Shown here piece by piece: positions 30,147 through 36,979 of a stretch of DNA of 36,979 nucleotides (the first letter of the stretch is position 1; each line of letters begins with the position of its first letter). A program made the position numbers and the translations under genes. The notes beneath the pieces were generated by a model that saw only the letters and a list, made by a program, of their open reading frames with translations, ran no database searches and was not told where the DNA came from. Where the stretch lies: assembly GCF_900539295.1 (NCBI RefSeq), contig NZ_UQBH01000026.1:1-36979 (forward strand), read 5' to 3'. Origin of the DNA: an uncultured Megasphaera sp. Lineage in GTDB: Bacteria; Bacillota; Negativicutes; Veillonellales; Megasphaeraceae.

Positions 30147-30959
30147 TTATTTTACGATAGCATCGGCACTGTTCGGGAGATCCGGCATATCCGTATTGAA
30201 CCATTTTTTATAAAGGGCTTGGAATTCGCCGCTCTTCTTCAATTTTTCCATAGCGTCGTTTACTTGCTTCAACAATTCCTTATTATCCTTATTGATTGCA
30301 AAGGCCAAGTATTCCGGCTTGGTGTTGCTGATGTCGATGACGTCGAATTTACCCTTGCCGTCCTGGGTCAGGAAGTAATCGGCGACAGGTTTATCGATGA
30401 TCGCTGCCGGCGAGCCGCCGACTTGAAGTTCCATAATGGCTTCCGAATTATTGTCAAACTGCTTTACTTGATATCCCTGTTCTTCGGCAAATTTAGCACC
30501 TGTCGTCCCGATTTGGACGGCAACCTGTTTGCCTTGAAGATCGGCTGCCGAATGGATGCCGCTGTTCTTCGGCGTTAAGATAACCAGTTTCGATTCATAG
30601 AAGGGGGCTGCAAAAGCAACTTTCTGGGCCCGTTCCGGCGTAACCGTCATGCCCGTAGCGGCAATATCCATATCGCCCTGCTGAATAATGGGGATAATGC
30701 CCGAGAAAGCAATATTATTAAATTCGACGTCGCGATTCATTTCTTTGGCAACGGCGCGGATCAAATCCATTTCAAATCCTTTGTATTCTGCCGATTGATC
30801 GCTGTCTTTAAATTCAAAAGGAACAAAGGTCGCATTGGTAGCGACGCGAAGCGGCTTATTAGCATCGCCGGCTTCTTTCTGACTGCTGCCGCAGCCTGCC
30901 AAGAGGGATGCTGCCAAAACACCTGTAAACAATGCAGTTACCACTTTTTTAATATCCAT
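30147..30959 (-). CDS. Polar amino-acid ABC substrate-binding lipoprotein (orphan)
   Basis: A 270-residue lipoprotein of the bacterial solute-binding protein family 3 (GlnH/HisJ type). The signal ends in the lipobox LLAGC (Cys23). The mature part has PLRVATNATFVPFEFKD, then Y-K-G-F-E-M-D-L-I-R-A-V-A, DIAATGMTVTPERAQKVAF (with the Arg that holds the ligand carboxylate), and AIIDKPVADYFL. It probably delivers a polar amino acid to an ABC transporter, but no permease or ATPase gene is nearby. The ATG has GGTGGAGGAATTGGT upstream, and an extended -10 promoter lies at 31007-31015. Confidence 0.9.
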   Translation of the reverse strand: MDIKKVVTALFTGVLAASLLAGCGSSQKEAGDANKPLRVATNATFVPFEFKDSDQSAEYKGFEMDLIRAVAKEMNRDVEFNNIAFSGIIPIIQQGDMDIAATGMTVTPERAQKVAFAAPFYESKLVILTPKNSGIHSAADLQGKQVAVQIGTTGAKFAEEQGYQVKQFDNNSEAIMELQVGGSPAAIIDKPVADYFLTQDGKGKFDVIDISNTKPEYLAFAINKDNKELLKQVNDAMEKLKKSGEFQALYKKWFNTDMPDLPNSADAIVK

Positions 30960-31006
30960 ACCAATTCCTCCACCTGAAATGAATAAAAATTAAATTTGTT
31001 TTTATT

Positions 31007-31015
31007 ATTATACCA
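31007..31015 (-). promoter_or_regulatory. Extended -10 promoter of the amino-acid-binding protein gene
   Basis: TGGTATAAT on the minus strand, 48 bp before the ATG. A weak CTTTAC lies 17 bp upstream. Confidence 0.6.
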
Positions 31016-31064
31016 TTTTATACAGAAAAGTAAAGAGGTACTTGGCTAAATTTGGCGAATATAT

Positions 31065-31097
31065 AAAAAAAACGCTGCCCCAAAGGAGCAGCGCTTT
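31065..31097 (-). terminator. Terminator at the end of the fructose PTS operon
   Basis: CGCTGC (31073-31078) pairs with GCAGCG (31088-31093), nine-base loop; on the minus strand eight T residues follow. It lies just after the ptsI stop. Confidence 0.85.
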
Positions 31098-31103
31098 GAT
31101 ATA

Positions 31104-32735
31104 TTATTTACTAAGGTCCAAAGAGCGGACTTTTTCACGAAGGGGCAGTACGGCCGGCGGGCTGACAGAAAGTTCATCTACGCCCATGCGCAGGAATGTT
31201 TCTGTCAAGGTCAAATCGGCGCCGAGTTCGCCGCAGATACCTACCCAGATACCAGCTTTATGGCCATTTTCGATGGTCATCTGAATCAATTTCAGGACAG
31301 CCGGATGATGGGGATCAAAGAAGGTATCAAGCTTGGTCTGCTGGCGGTCGATAGCCAGGGTATACTGGGTCAAATCGTTGGAACCGATGCTGAAGAAATC
31401 GACTTCTTTAGCCAGTTCTTCACTCATGACGGCAGCCGACGGCGTTTCAACCATGATACCGACTTCCATATCTTTATCATAGGCAATGCCCTTGTCATCC
31501 AATTCTTTGCGGACTTCATCCAAGATCTGTTTGCACCGCTGTACTTCCCAGACAGAAATAACCATCGGGAACATGATGGCAATCTTACCGTACGCAGAAG
31601 CGCGCAGCAAGGCACGGAGCTGGGTCTTGAACAAATCGACGCGGGTCAGGCAGATACGGATAGCACGCATACCCATAGCCGGATTTTCTTCCGGATCGAG
31701 ATTGAAATAATCGACCTGCTTATCGGCACCGATATCGAGAGTACGGATGACGACAGTCTTGCCGTTAAGGGCTTCAGCAGCCTGTTTATAGGCTTCGAAC
31801 TGCTGATCTTCCGTCGGATAATCGGGGCTTTCCAAGTAGAGGAATTCGCTGCGGAAGAGGCCGATGCCTTCGGCGTCGTTGGCCAAAACCTGCGGCAGGT
31901 TGCCCGGGTTGCCGATATTGGCAAAGAGATTGATCTTCTTGCCGTCTTTGGTAACCGTCGGTACACCGCGGACCTGTTCCAAAGCCTTCAGGCGCAGTTC
32001 TTCTTCCTTCTGCTTCTTCTTCATCAGGGCCATCGTTTCTTCATCGGGATTGATGTAAACATCACCCGTCGTCCCGTCGATAATAGCCATCATGCCGTCA
32101 ACGTCGTTATGAAGCTGAGTTCCTGTGCTGACGACAGCGGCAATACCTAAGGTACGGGCTAAGATAGCCGTATGCGAGTTGGTGCTGCCGGCTGACGTAA
32201 CGAAGCCAAGGATCTTATCGGTATCGAGCTGCAAGGTTTCGCTCGGTGCCAAATCATCAGCAGCAATGATAACCTGATCATAGTTACTGAAATCAATCCC
32301 CGGGCCGCCGCTGAGCTGCTGCTCTACACGACGGGAAATATCGAGAACGTCGGCTGCACGAGCCTGCATATAAGCATCTTCCATGGAGCGGAACATCTCA
32401 GCAAATTCTTGAGCAGTCTGATCAACAGCTGCTTCAGCATTCATTCTTTCATCGCGGATTTTCGTTTCAATACCTTCAACATAGTCATCGTCATCGAGCA
32501 TCATCTGATGAACTTCAAAGACAGCCGCTTGTTCTTCACCGACTTTGTCTACAGCTTTAACATATAAGTCTTTCAGCTGGCTCATCGCTTCTTCACGCGC
32601 TTTCTGGAAACGCGCCAATTCTACCTCGACACTTTCAATAGGCCGAACGGCTGTAGAAATGGTATTGCGATGAAACAGTGCCAGCGGTCCGATACTGATA
32701 CCGGAAAAGACACTTTTACCTTTTAACGTCAGCAT
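31104..32735 (-). CDS. ptsI: PTS enzyme I (phosphoenolpyruvate-protein phosphotransferase)
   Basis: Enzyme I takes phosphate from phosphoenolpyruvate and passes it to HPr, driving all PTS sugars. The 543-residue protein is slightly shorter than most. The phospho-His is His188 in GSTNSHTAILARTLG. The PEP-binding C-terminal barrel has IGLFRSEFLYL, TLDIGADKQVDYF, ENPAMGMRAIR and VGICGELG. It is 21 bp after ptsH and last in the fru operon, ending in a clear terminator. Whether it serves only fructose or the whole cell cannot be told from the window. Confidence 0.96.
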   Translation of the reverse strand: MLTLKGKSVFSGISIGPLALFHRNTISTAVRPIESVEVELARFQKAREEAMSQLKDLYVKAVDKVGEEQAAVFEVHQMMLDDDDYVEGIETKIRDERMNAEAAVDQTAQEFAEMFRSMEDAYMQARAADVLDISRRVEQQLSGGPGIDFSNYDQVIIAADDLAPSETLQLDTDKILGFVTSAGSTNSHTAILARTLGIAAVVSTGTQLHNDVDGMMAIIDGTTGDVYINPDEETMALMKKKQKEEELRLKALEQVRGVPTVTKDGKKINLFANIGNPGNLPQVLANDAEGIGLFRSEFLYLESPDYPTEDQQFEAYKQAAEALNGKTVVIRTLDIGADKQVDYFNLDPEENPAMGMRAIRICLTRVDLFKTQLRALLRASAYGKIAIMFPMVISVWEVQRCKQILDEVRKELDDKGIAYDKDMEVGIMVETPSAAVMSEELAKEVDFFSIGSNDLTQYTLAIDRQQTKLDTFFDPHHPAVLKLIQMTIENGHKAGIWVGICGELGADLTLTETFLRMGVDELSVSPPAVLPLREKVRSLDLSK

Positions 32736-32756
32736 CTGCTTTCCCCCTCAAAAATC

Positions 32757-33014
32757 TTAGAAGTTTTCCTTCAAGAAGGCTTCTACAGCACTTGCTGCCT
32801 GTTCTTCATCTGCGCCTTCTACCTGTACTTTGATGGCTTCACCCTGTTTTACCCCTAAAGCCATGACTGTGAAGATCTTTTTCAAATCGCCTTTACGAGC
32901 GCCTTTGAAAACGCTGATATTGGATTCAAATTTTTTAGCTTCTTTAACCAAGAGGCCAGCCGGACGAGCGTGGATACCCTGGGGATCAGTTACAACGAAT
33001 TCAAATTCTTTCAT
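32757..33014 (-). CDS. ptsH: PTS phosphocarrier protein HPr (lacks Ser46)
   Basis: An 85-residue HPr that carries phosphate between enzyme I and the fructose EII. The active His15 is in QGIHARPAG. The region that normally contains regulatory Ser46 reads DLKKIFTVMALG, with Lys46, so the site for HPr kinase, which drives CcpA-type catabolite repression in Firmicutes, is absent. AAGGAGGAATTTTTC precedes the ATG. It lies 89 bp after fruA; a TATAAT-like box in that gap (33068-33073, minus strand) may allow separate expression of ptsH-ptsI. Confidence 0.95.
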   Translation of the reverse strand: MKEFEFVVTDPQGIHARPAGLLVKEAKKFESNISVFKGARKGDLKKIFTVMALGVKQGEAIKVQVEGADEEQAASAVEAFLKENF

Positions 33015-33103
33015 GAAAAATTCCTCCTTCAGGAAATAAGTGTTTGGAATAGTTGAGATAAAACTCTATTATATAGTGTACTTGATTTATAGAAATTACG
33101 CAA

Positions 33104-35050
33104 TTACTCTTGAGGACGTTTTTTGCGGAAAATTCCAAGAAGTATAGCCGCCACGATGACACCGACTACTAAAGAGACGATATACATGGGCCAATTGGTG
33201 ATAACGCCGAATACGAAGATACCGCCGTGAGGTGCCGGAAGGGCGCAGCCGAAGAGCATGGAAAGCGAGCCGGCTACAGCCGAACCAATAGCGCAGGCCG
33301 GAATGACGCGAAGCGGGTCGGAAGCGGCGAAGGGAATAGCGCCTTCAGTGATGAAGGACAAGCCCATGATGAAGTTGGTAATCGTCGACTGCCGTTCTTT
33401 CGGTGTAAATTTATTTCTAAAAATCAGCATAGCCAGGGCGATTGCCAAAGGCGGAACCATGCCGCCGGCCATGACCGAAGCCATGATGCCCGAACTGACC
33501 GCCTGACCGGTAGCACTCATGAGCGATGCCGTGCCAAAGACGTAAGCCGCCTTGTTGATAGGACCGCCAAAGTCGATGGACATCATGCCGCCGAGGACGA
33601 AGCCGAGAACGATGCGGCTCGAAGTGGTCATGCTGTTGAGGCTGTCGAACAACCAGGTATTAAAGACAGCTGTCGGCGGATTGATGACAAAGGTCATGAT
33701 AAGGCCGATGAGAATCAGGCCGAAAACCGGGTAGAACAGGATGGGTTTAGTGCCTTCCAAGGATTCCGGCAGGACCGACAGAGCTTTTTTCAATAAGATG
33801 ACCAAGTAGCCGGCAATGAAGCCTGCAAAGAGGGCGCCGAAGAACCCGGAGCCGCCAGTAGTCGCCAGGAAGCCGCCGACGATACCGGGCATGAGAGCCG
33901 GCCGTTCACCGATACTCATGGCGATATAGCCTGCCAGGATCGGCATCATCATGCTGAAGGACAGGCCGCCGATATTTTTCAAAAGGGCGGCTACGGGAGT
34001 CCCGCTGCCGAAGTTGGCTGCACCGGCATTATCCATATCAAAGAGGAAGGCCAGGGCGATGAGAATACCGCCGCCGATAACGAAGGGCAGCATGTGAGAT
34101 ACGCCGTTCATGAGGTGCTTATAAATCTGACGGCCGACGCTTTCTTTTTCGGCACTTTCAATAGCAACCGATTCAGAAGACGAGTCCGTTCCCTGATAAA
34201 CGGGAGCCTTGCCGTCGAGGATGGTCTGGATCAGTTCTTCCGGAATCTTGATGCCGTTGGCAACTTTGGTAAAGATGACCTTTTTGCCGGCAAAGCGCTG
34301 GACCGGTACGTCCTTGTCGACGGCGACGATGACGCCGACGGCCCGTTTAATATCGGCCTCGGTCAGGTGATTCTTTACCCCGCCGGAACCGTTGGTTTCA
34401 ACTTTAATGTCAACGCCCATGGCAGCCGCCTTGTTTTCTAAAGCTTCAGCAGCCATGTAGGTGTGGGCAATGCCCGTCGGGCAGGCCGTAACGCCGATGA
34501 CGAAGGGACGATCGGACGGAGCGGCTTCAACCGGTGCTTCAGACACGGACTCTTCTGATTCAGCAGCAGCTTCGGCAGCTTCCGCTTCAATCTGTTCCGC
34601 TTCGGCCTTGTCGATAATAGAAAGGTATTCTTCCGGAGTCTTGGCCTGCATCAAAGCATCGCGGAAATCGTCATCCATCAGCATACGGCTCAAACGGCTC
34701 AAAACTTCCAAGTGGACATTGGCGCCGCCGGCCGGAGCTGCGATCAGGAAGAACAGGTGAGCCGGTTCATCGTCCAGGCTTTCATAGTCGACGCCGTCAC
34801 GGACGATCATCGAAGCCAGGCCCGGTTCGTTTACCGCTTCCGTCTTTGCATGAGGAATGGCAATGCCTTCGCCGATCCCCGTACTGCCTTCAGCTTCACG
34901 GGCCAAGACCCGTTCCTTGTACAATTCCTTGTCATTCAAATTGCCGCCGGCATCCATGAGGTCGACTAAGTGGCCAATAGCCGCCGTCTTATCGGCAACA
35001 GCGGCGTTAAGGTCAATGCTCTGCTTCTTGAGTAAATCCACAATACGCAT
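33104..35050 (-). CDS. fruA: PTS fructose transporter subunit IIABC
   Basis: A 648-residue fructose permease that imports fructose as fructose-1-phosphate. Domains in order: EIIA (phospho-His67 in EGIAIPHAK), an Ala/Glu-rich linker (about 148-178), EIIB (phospho-Cys190 in VIGVTACPTGIAHTYMA), another short linker, and the EIIC membrane part (about 310-640) with roughly ten helices. I start at the second ATG (35050) because AAGGAG lies eight bases before it; the first ATG, two codons earlier, is too close. It lies 63 bp after fruK and before ptsH. No internal truncation is seen. Confidence 0.95.
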   Translation of the reverse strand: MRIVDLLKKQSIDLNAAVADKTAAIGHLVDLMDAGGNLNDKELYKERVLAREAEGSTGIGEGIAIPHAKTEAVNEPGLASMIVRDGVDYESLDDEPAHLFFLIAAPAGGANVHLEVLSRLSRMLMDDDFRDALMQAKTPEEYLSIIDKAEAEQIEAEAAEAAAESEESVSEAPVEAAPSDRPFVIGVTACPTGIAHTYMAAEALENKAAAMGVDIKVETNGSGGVKNHLTEADIKRAVGVIVAVDKDVPVQRFAGKKVIFTKVANGIKIPEELIQTILDGKAPVYQGTDSSSESVAIESAEKESVGRQIYKHLMNGVSHMLPFVIGGGILIALAFLFDMDNAGAANFGSGTPVAALLKNIGGLSFSMMMPILAGYIAMSIGERPALMPGIVGGFLATTGGSGFFGALFAGFIAGYLVILLKKALSVLPESLEGTKPILFYPVFGLILIGLIMTFVINPPTAVFNTWLFDSLNSMTTSSRIVLGFVLGGMMSIDFGGPINKAAYVFGTASLMSATGQAVSSGIMASVMAGGMVPPLAIALAMLIFRNKFTPKERQSTITNFIMGLSFITEGAIPFAASDPLRVIPACAIGSAVAGSLSMLFGCALPAPHGGIFVFGVITNWPMYIVSLVVGVIVAAILLGIFRKKRPQE

Positions 35051-35113
35051 ATACATCTCTCCTTCTCTCTTAAATTCTCTCTATACAAACTTTCTAATCC
35101 AAAAATATATTTT

Positions 35114-36019
35114 TTATAACTGAGTATAAATGTCTCGGATCTGAGCTTCCGTAGCCAGCCATTCGTTAAAGGCTGAAGCGCTGCCGGCACTGATACCCAT
35201 TTTCAAAGCTTCGTTCAAGTCACCCTTGGACGATTCAAATCCGGCAAGGAATCCGGCTACCATGCTGTCGCCGGCACCGACGGAATTGACCAGGGTTCCT
35301 TTCGGAGACGGCCGGCGGTATACCTTACCGTCTTCACCGAGGAGCAGAGCTCCGTCACCGCCGAGGGAAACCAGGACGTTTCTGGCACCCATAGCTTGAA
35401 GCTGTTTGGCGCAGACGACGATTTCTTCATCCGTATGAAGGTCGACACTGAATAATTCGCCTAATTCAAAATTATTCGGCTTGATGAGGAACGGTCTGTA
35501 TTTGATGACGTTTTTAAGGAGATCCCCCGTAGCATCGACGACGACGCGAATATCCCGACCCTGGAGGCGTTTCAAAATCTGTTCATAAATGTCGTCGGGA
35601 ATGTCACTGGGAATGCTGCCTGCCAGTACTAAGGTATCGCCATCGGCAATAGCATCAATCTGAGCCAGGAGGGCATTCAGTTTATCTTCGGGAATATTCG
35701 GGCCCATGCCGTTTACGGCCGTTTCATCGTCGGCACTGACCTTAAGGTTAATGCGCGAGCATCCTTCGTCAAGGAGGATGAAATCCGTATCTCCGCCGTT
35801 TTCCTTAGCCAGACGTTCGATTTCTTTTCCCGTAAAGCCGGCTACGAAGCCGAGCATCTTCGACGGGATATGAAGATTGCCCAGAACCAGTGATACGTTG
35901 ATGCCCTTGCCGCCGGGATAAATCATTTCCTGCTCTGCCCGGTTGATATCACCGGCAGTAAACTTTTTCATATGGACGACATAATCTAAAGATGGGTTGA
36001 ACGTAACTGTATAAATCAC
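35114..36019 (-). CDS. fruK: 1-phosphofructokinase
   Basis: FruK phosphorylates fructose-1-phosphate to fructose-1,6-bisphosphate for glycolysis. The 301-residue PfkB-family protein has the start YTVTFNPSLDYVV, PGGKGINVSLVLGNL, a K-P-N-N-F-E-L segment and the ATP-site signature LVNSVGAGDSMVAGF with the catalytic Asp. It begins with a GTG whose GTGA overlaps the stop of fruR, so the two genes are translationally coupled; GGAGG lies ten bases upstream. A tagatose-6-phosphate kinase is the only near alternative, and the fruA neighbour decides for FruK. Confidence 0.94.
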   Translation of the reverse strand: MIYTVTFNPSLDYVVHMKKFTAGDINRAEQEMIYPGGKGINVSLVLGNLHIPSKMLGFVAGFTGKEIERLAKENGGDTDFILLDEGCSRINLKVSADDETAVNGMGPNIPEDKLNALLAQIDAIADGDTLVLAGSIPSDIPDDIYEQILKRLQGRDIRVVVDATGDLLKNVIKYRPFLIKPNNFELGELFSVDLHTDEEIVVCAKQLQAMGARNVLVSLGGDGALLLGEDGKVYRRPSPKGTLVNSVGAGDSMVAGFLAGFESSKGDLNEALKMGISAGSASAFNEWLATEAQIRDIYTQL

Positions 36020-36777
36020 AGGATATGCACCTCCGTAATTTGCTGATACGGCGCGTAGTCTATGCGTTCGTCTTCCCGTGCCGTAATCAGCGTAACCATT
36101 GATAACTCTGCAAATGTAATATGTGAAGATAAGCCGAACTTACTGGCATCGGCTAAAACAAAACGGTCCAGGCACTGACCTAAAGCAGCTCTCTTGCAAA
36201 CGGCTTCTTCCTCGTCCGGCGTCGTACAACCGGAATGGAGGGCAACGCCATTGGCACCAAAGAATCCTTTAGTAAAATGGTAGCGGCTGATCATATCCCG
36301 CATCTCACTGCCGACAATGGCTTCGGTATCGCCCTTCACTCTGCCCGGTACGATATAGACTCTATTGCCGATCCGACCCAATTTTTGGGCTAAAGGGATA
36401 CTGTTGGTCACAAAACTTGCTTCAGAACCTGCCAGGAAGTCTACGAGTTGTTCTGTCGTCGAACCGGCATCGAGATAGACAAAGTCATCTTTGCGTATCA
36501 TCGTCGCCGCATACTGAGCGATACGACGTTTTTCATTCATATGAAAGGAATACTTATCCTGTAAGTTTTCCATATCCGCTTCATATAAAGAATCGTCGCG
36601 CAGCGTCGTCGCCCCGCCATGGACGCGGCGAAGCCGCCCTTCCCGGTCGAGTGTCAGTAAATCTCGGCGAACTGTCGATTCTGAAATATTCAAAAAACCT
36701 ACTAAATCTTGAACAGAAACGGCTCCGCTCGTGTTGACGAGCTGCATTATTTTTTCATGTCTTTCTTCCGTCAGCAT
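36016..36777 (-). CDS. fruR: DeoR family fructose operon regulator
   Basis: A 253-residue DeoR-type repressor. The N-terminal helix-turn-helix is V-S-V-Q-D-L-V-G-F-L-N-I-S-E-S-T-V-R-R-D-L, followed by R-R-V-H-G-G-A, and the C-terminal sensor half has YLDAGSTTEQL and TNSIPLAQKL, which bind a sugar phosphate (probably fructose-1-phosphate). It is first in the operon and represses it from repeats over its own promoter. The frame extends to an ATG at 36810 without a ribosome binding site; the ATG at 36777 has AAGGAAG upstream and fits the family start MLTEERHEKI. Confidence 0.93.
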   Translation of the reverse strand: MLTEERHEKIMQLVNTSGAVSVQDLVGFLNISESTVRRDLLTLDREGRLRRVHGGATTLRDDSLYEADMENLQDKYSFHMNEKRRIAQYAATMIRKDDFVYLDAGSTTEQLVDFLAGSEASFVTNSIPLAQKLGRIGNRVYIVPGRVKGDTEAIVGSEMRDMISRYHFTKGFFGANGVALHSGCTTPDEEEAVCKRAALGQCLDRFVLADASKFGLSSHITFAELSMVTLITAREDERIDYAPYQQITEVHIL

Positions 36778-36810
36778 GGCATCACTTCCTTTTTCAGCCT
36801 CCTCTCGCAT

Positions 36811-36842
36811 ATTATATCGTTATTTTCAATCATTTTCAATCA
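36811..36842 (-). promoter_or_regulatory. fru operon promoter with FruR operator repeats
   Basis: On the minus strand TTGAAA (36834-36839), 17-bp spacer, TATAAT (36811-36816). Two head-to-tail TTTTCAATCA decamers (36823-36832 and 36833-36842 on the plus strand) cover the -35 box and spacer. Further CAATCA copies occur at 36867 and 36927. DeoR-type regulators often bind such direct repeats, so these are probably FruR sites. Confidence 0.75.
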
Positions 36843-36932
36843 AATACGTTCATTATAATTAAAAAGCAATCAAATTCCTTCATTTATGTACTCAAGTCAT
36901 TCAAGTGATTTTATTCACATAATTACAATCAA

Positions 36933-36979
36933 AACCACCAGTTTAACTGGTGGTTTGCTCAGGCCCTATAAGGGCCTAT
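36933..36979. other. Two adjacent hairpins at the window's right edge
   Basis: A perfect stem AAACCACCAG/CTGGTGGTTT (36933-36942 and 36947-36956, short loop) is followed by AGGCCC-TATAA-GGGCCT (36961-36977). The first could be a terminator for a minus-strand gene beyond the edge. A pair of closely spaced imperfect or perfect hairpins is also the look of an IS200/IS605-type element end. The window stops before this can be decided. Confidence 0.4.

Noticed and set aside
31260..32150. A 296-codon open frame on the plus strand opposite ptsI.
   Set aside because: It is antisense to the conserved enzyme I gene, has no recognisable domain, and no convincing start context.

Overview
The window looks like a chromosomal segment of a diderm Firmicute (Negativicutes, probably Veillonellales and perhaps Megasphaera-like; this is inference from gene content). 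The signs are Firmicute-style ribosome binding sites and promoters, a GerW/YtfJ gene with its DUF2953 partner, a DeoR-type fructose operon, and a Skp/OmpH periplasmic chaperone that only an outer-membrane organism needs. I saw no rRNA, tRNA, CRISPR array or intact transposon.

Layout. (1) 1-7347, minus strand: a D-glucuronate catabolic cluster, uxuA-uxuB-uxaC-GPH transporter-HIT protein-kdgK-kdgA (kdgA runs off the left edge). With import it covers glucuronate to fructuronate, mannonate, KDG, KDPG and then pyruvate plus glyceraldehyde-3-phosphate. A promoter with an operator-like motif precedes uxuA, and nearly the same 16-mer recurs before the HIT gene. (2) 7584-11223: a D-2-hydroxyacid dehydrogenase, a DnaQ-like exonuclease, a YgjP/M48-type metalloprotein and an orphan branched-chain amino-acid-type binding lipoprotein. 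(3) 11275-15914: M23 peptidase, DUF4446 protein and ParB in one operon, a divergent corrinoid/MetH-activation-like protein, and purA. (4) 16201-19111: an Old Yellow Enzyme-family oxidoreductase, DUF2953, GerW and Skp. (5) 19239-25313: a copper-homeostasis locus. (6) 25365-29052: panC with a PanS-like BASS transporter behind an attenuator leader, and a divergent sodium:solute symporter. (7) 29196-30959: HxlR regulator, its divergent target (a small monooxygenase-like protein), and an orphan polar amino-acid-binding lipoprotein. (8) 31104-36842: a fructose PTS operon fruR-fruK-fruA-ptsH-ptsI. Two strong hairpins at the right edge may begin a mobile element.

The most interesting part is region 5. 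CsoR and CopA form an operon under a promoter carrying two CsoR-like operators. CopA has a C-terminal CopZ-like domain, and the joining linker contains a perfect 16-bp parS palindrome plus a ribosome-binding-site-like sequence and an in-frame ATG before the CopZ domain. Convergent to it lie a two-component system whose sensor loop is packed with Met and His, a four-helix membrane protein with a Met/His/Gln pentapeptide-repeat tail encoded by 15-bp DNA repeats, and a tiny secreted Tyr/Gly/His/Cys peptide. Together they look like an envelope copper-sensing and copper-binding module that I cannot match to a named system. The parS site ties the locus to ParB, encoded about 8 kb away, and suggests the window lies in the origin domain of the chromosome.
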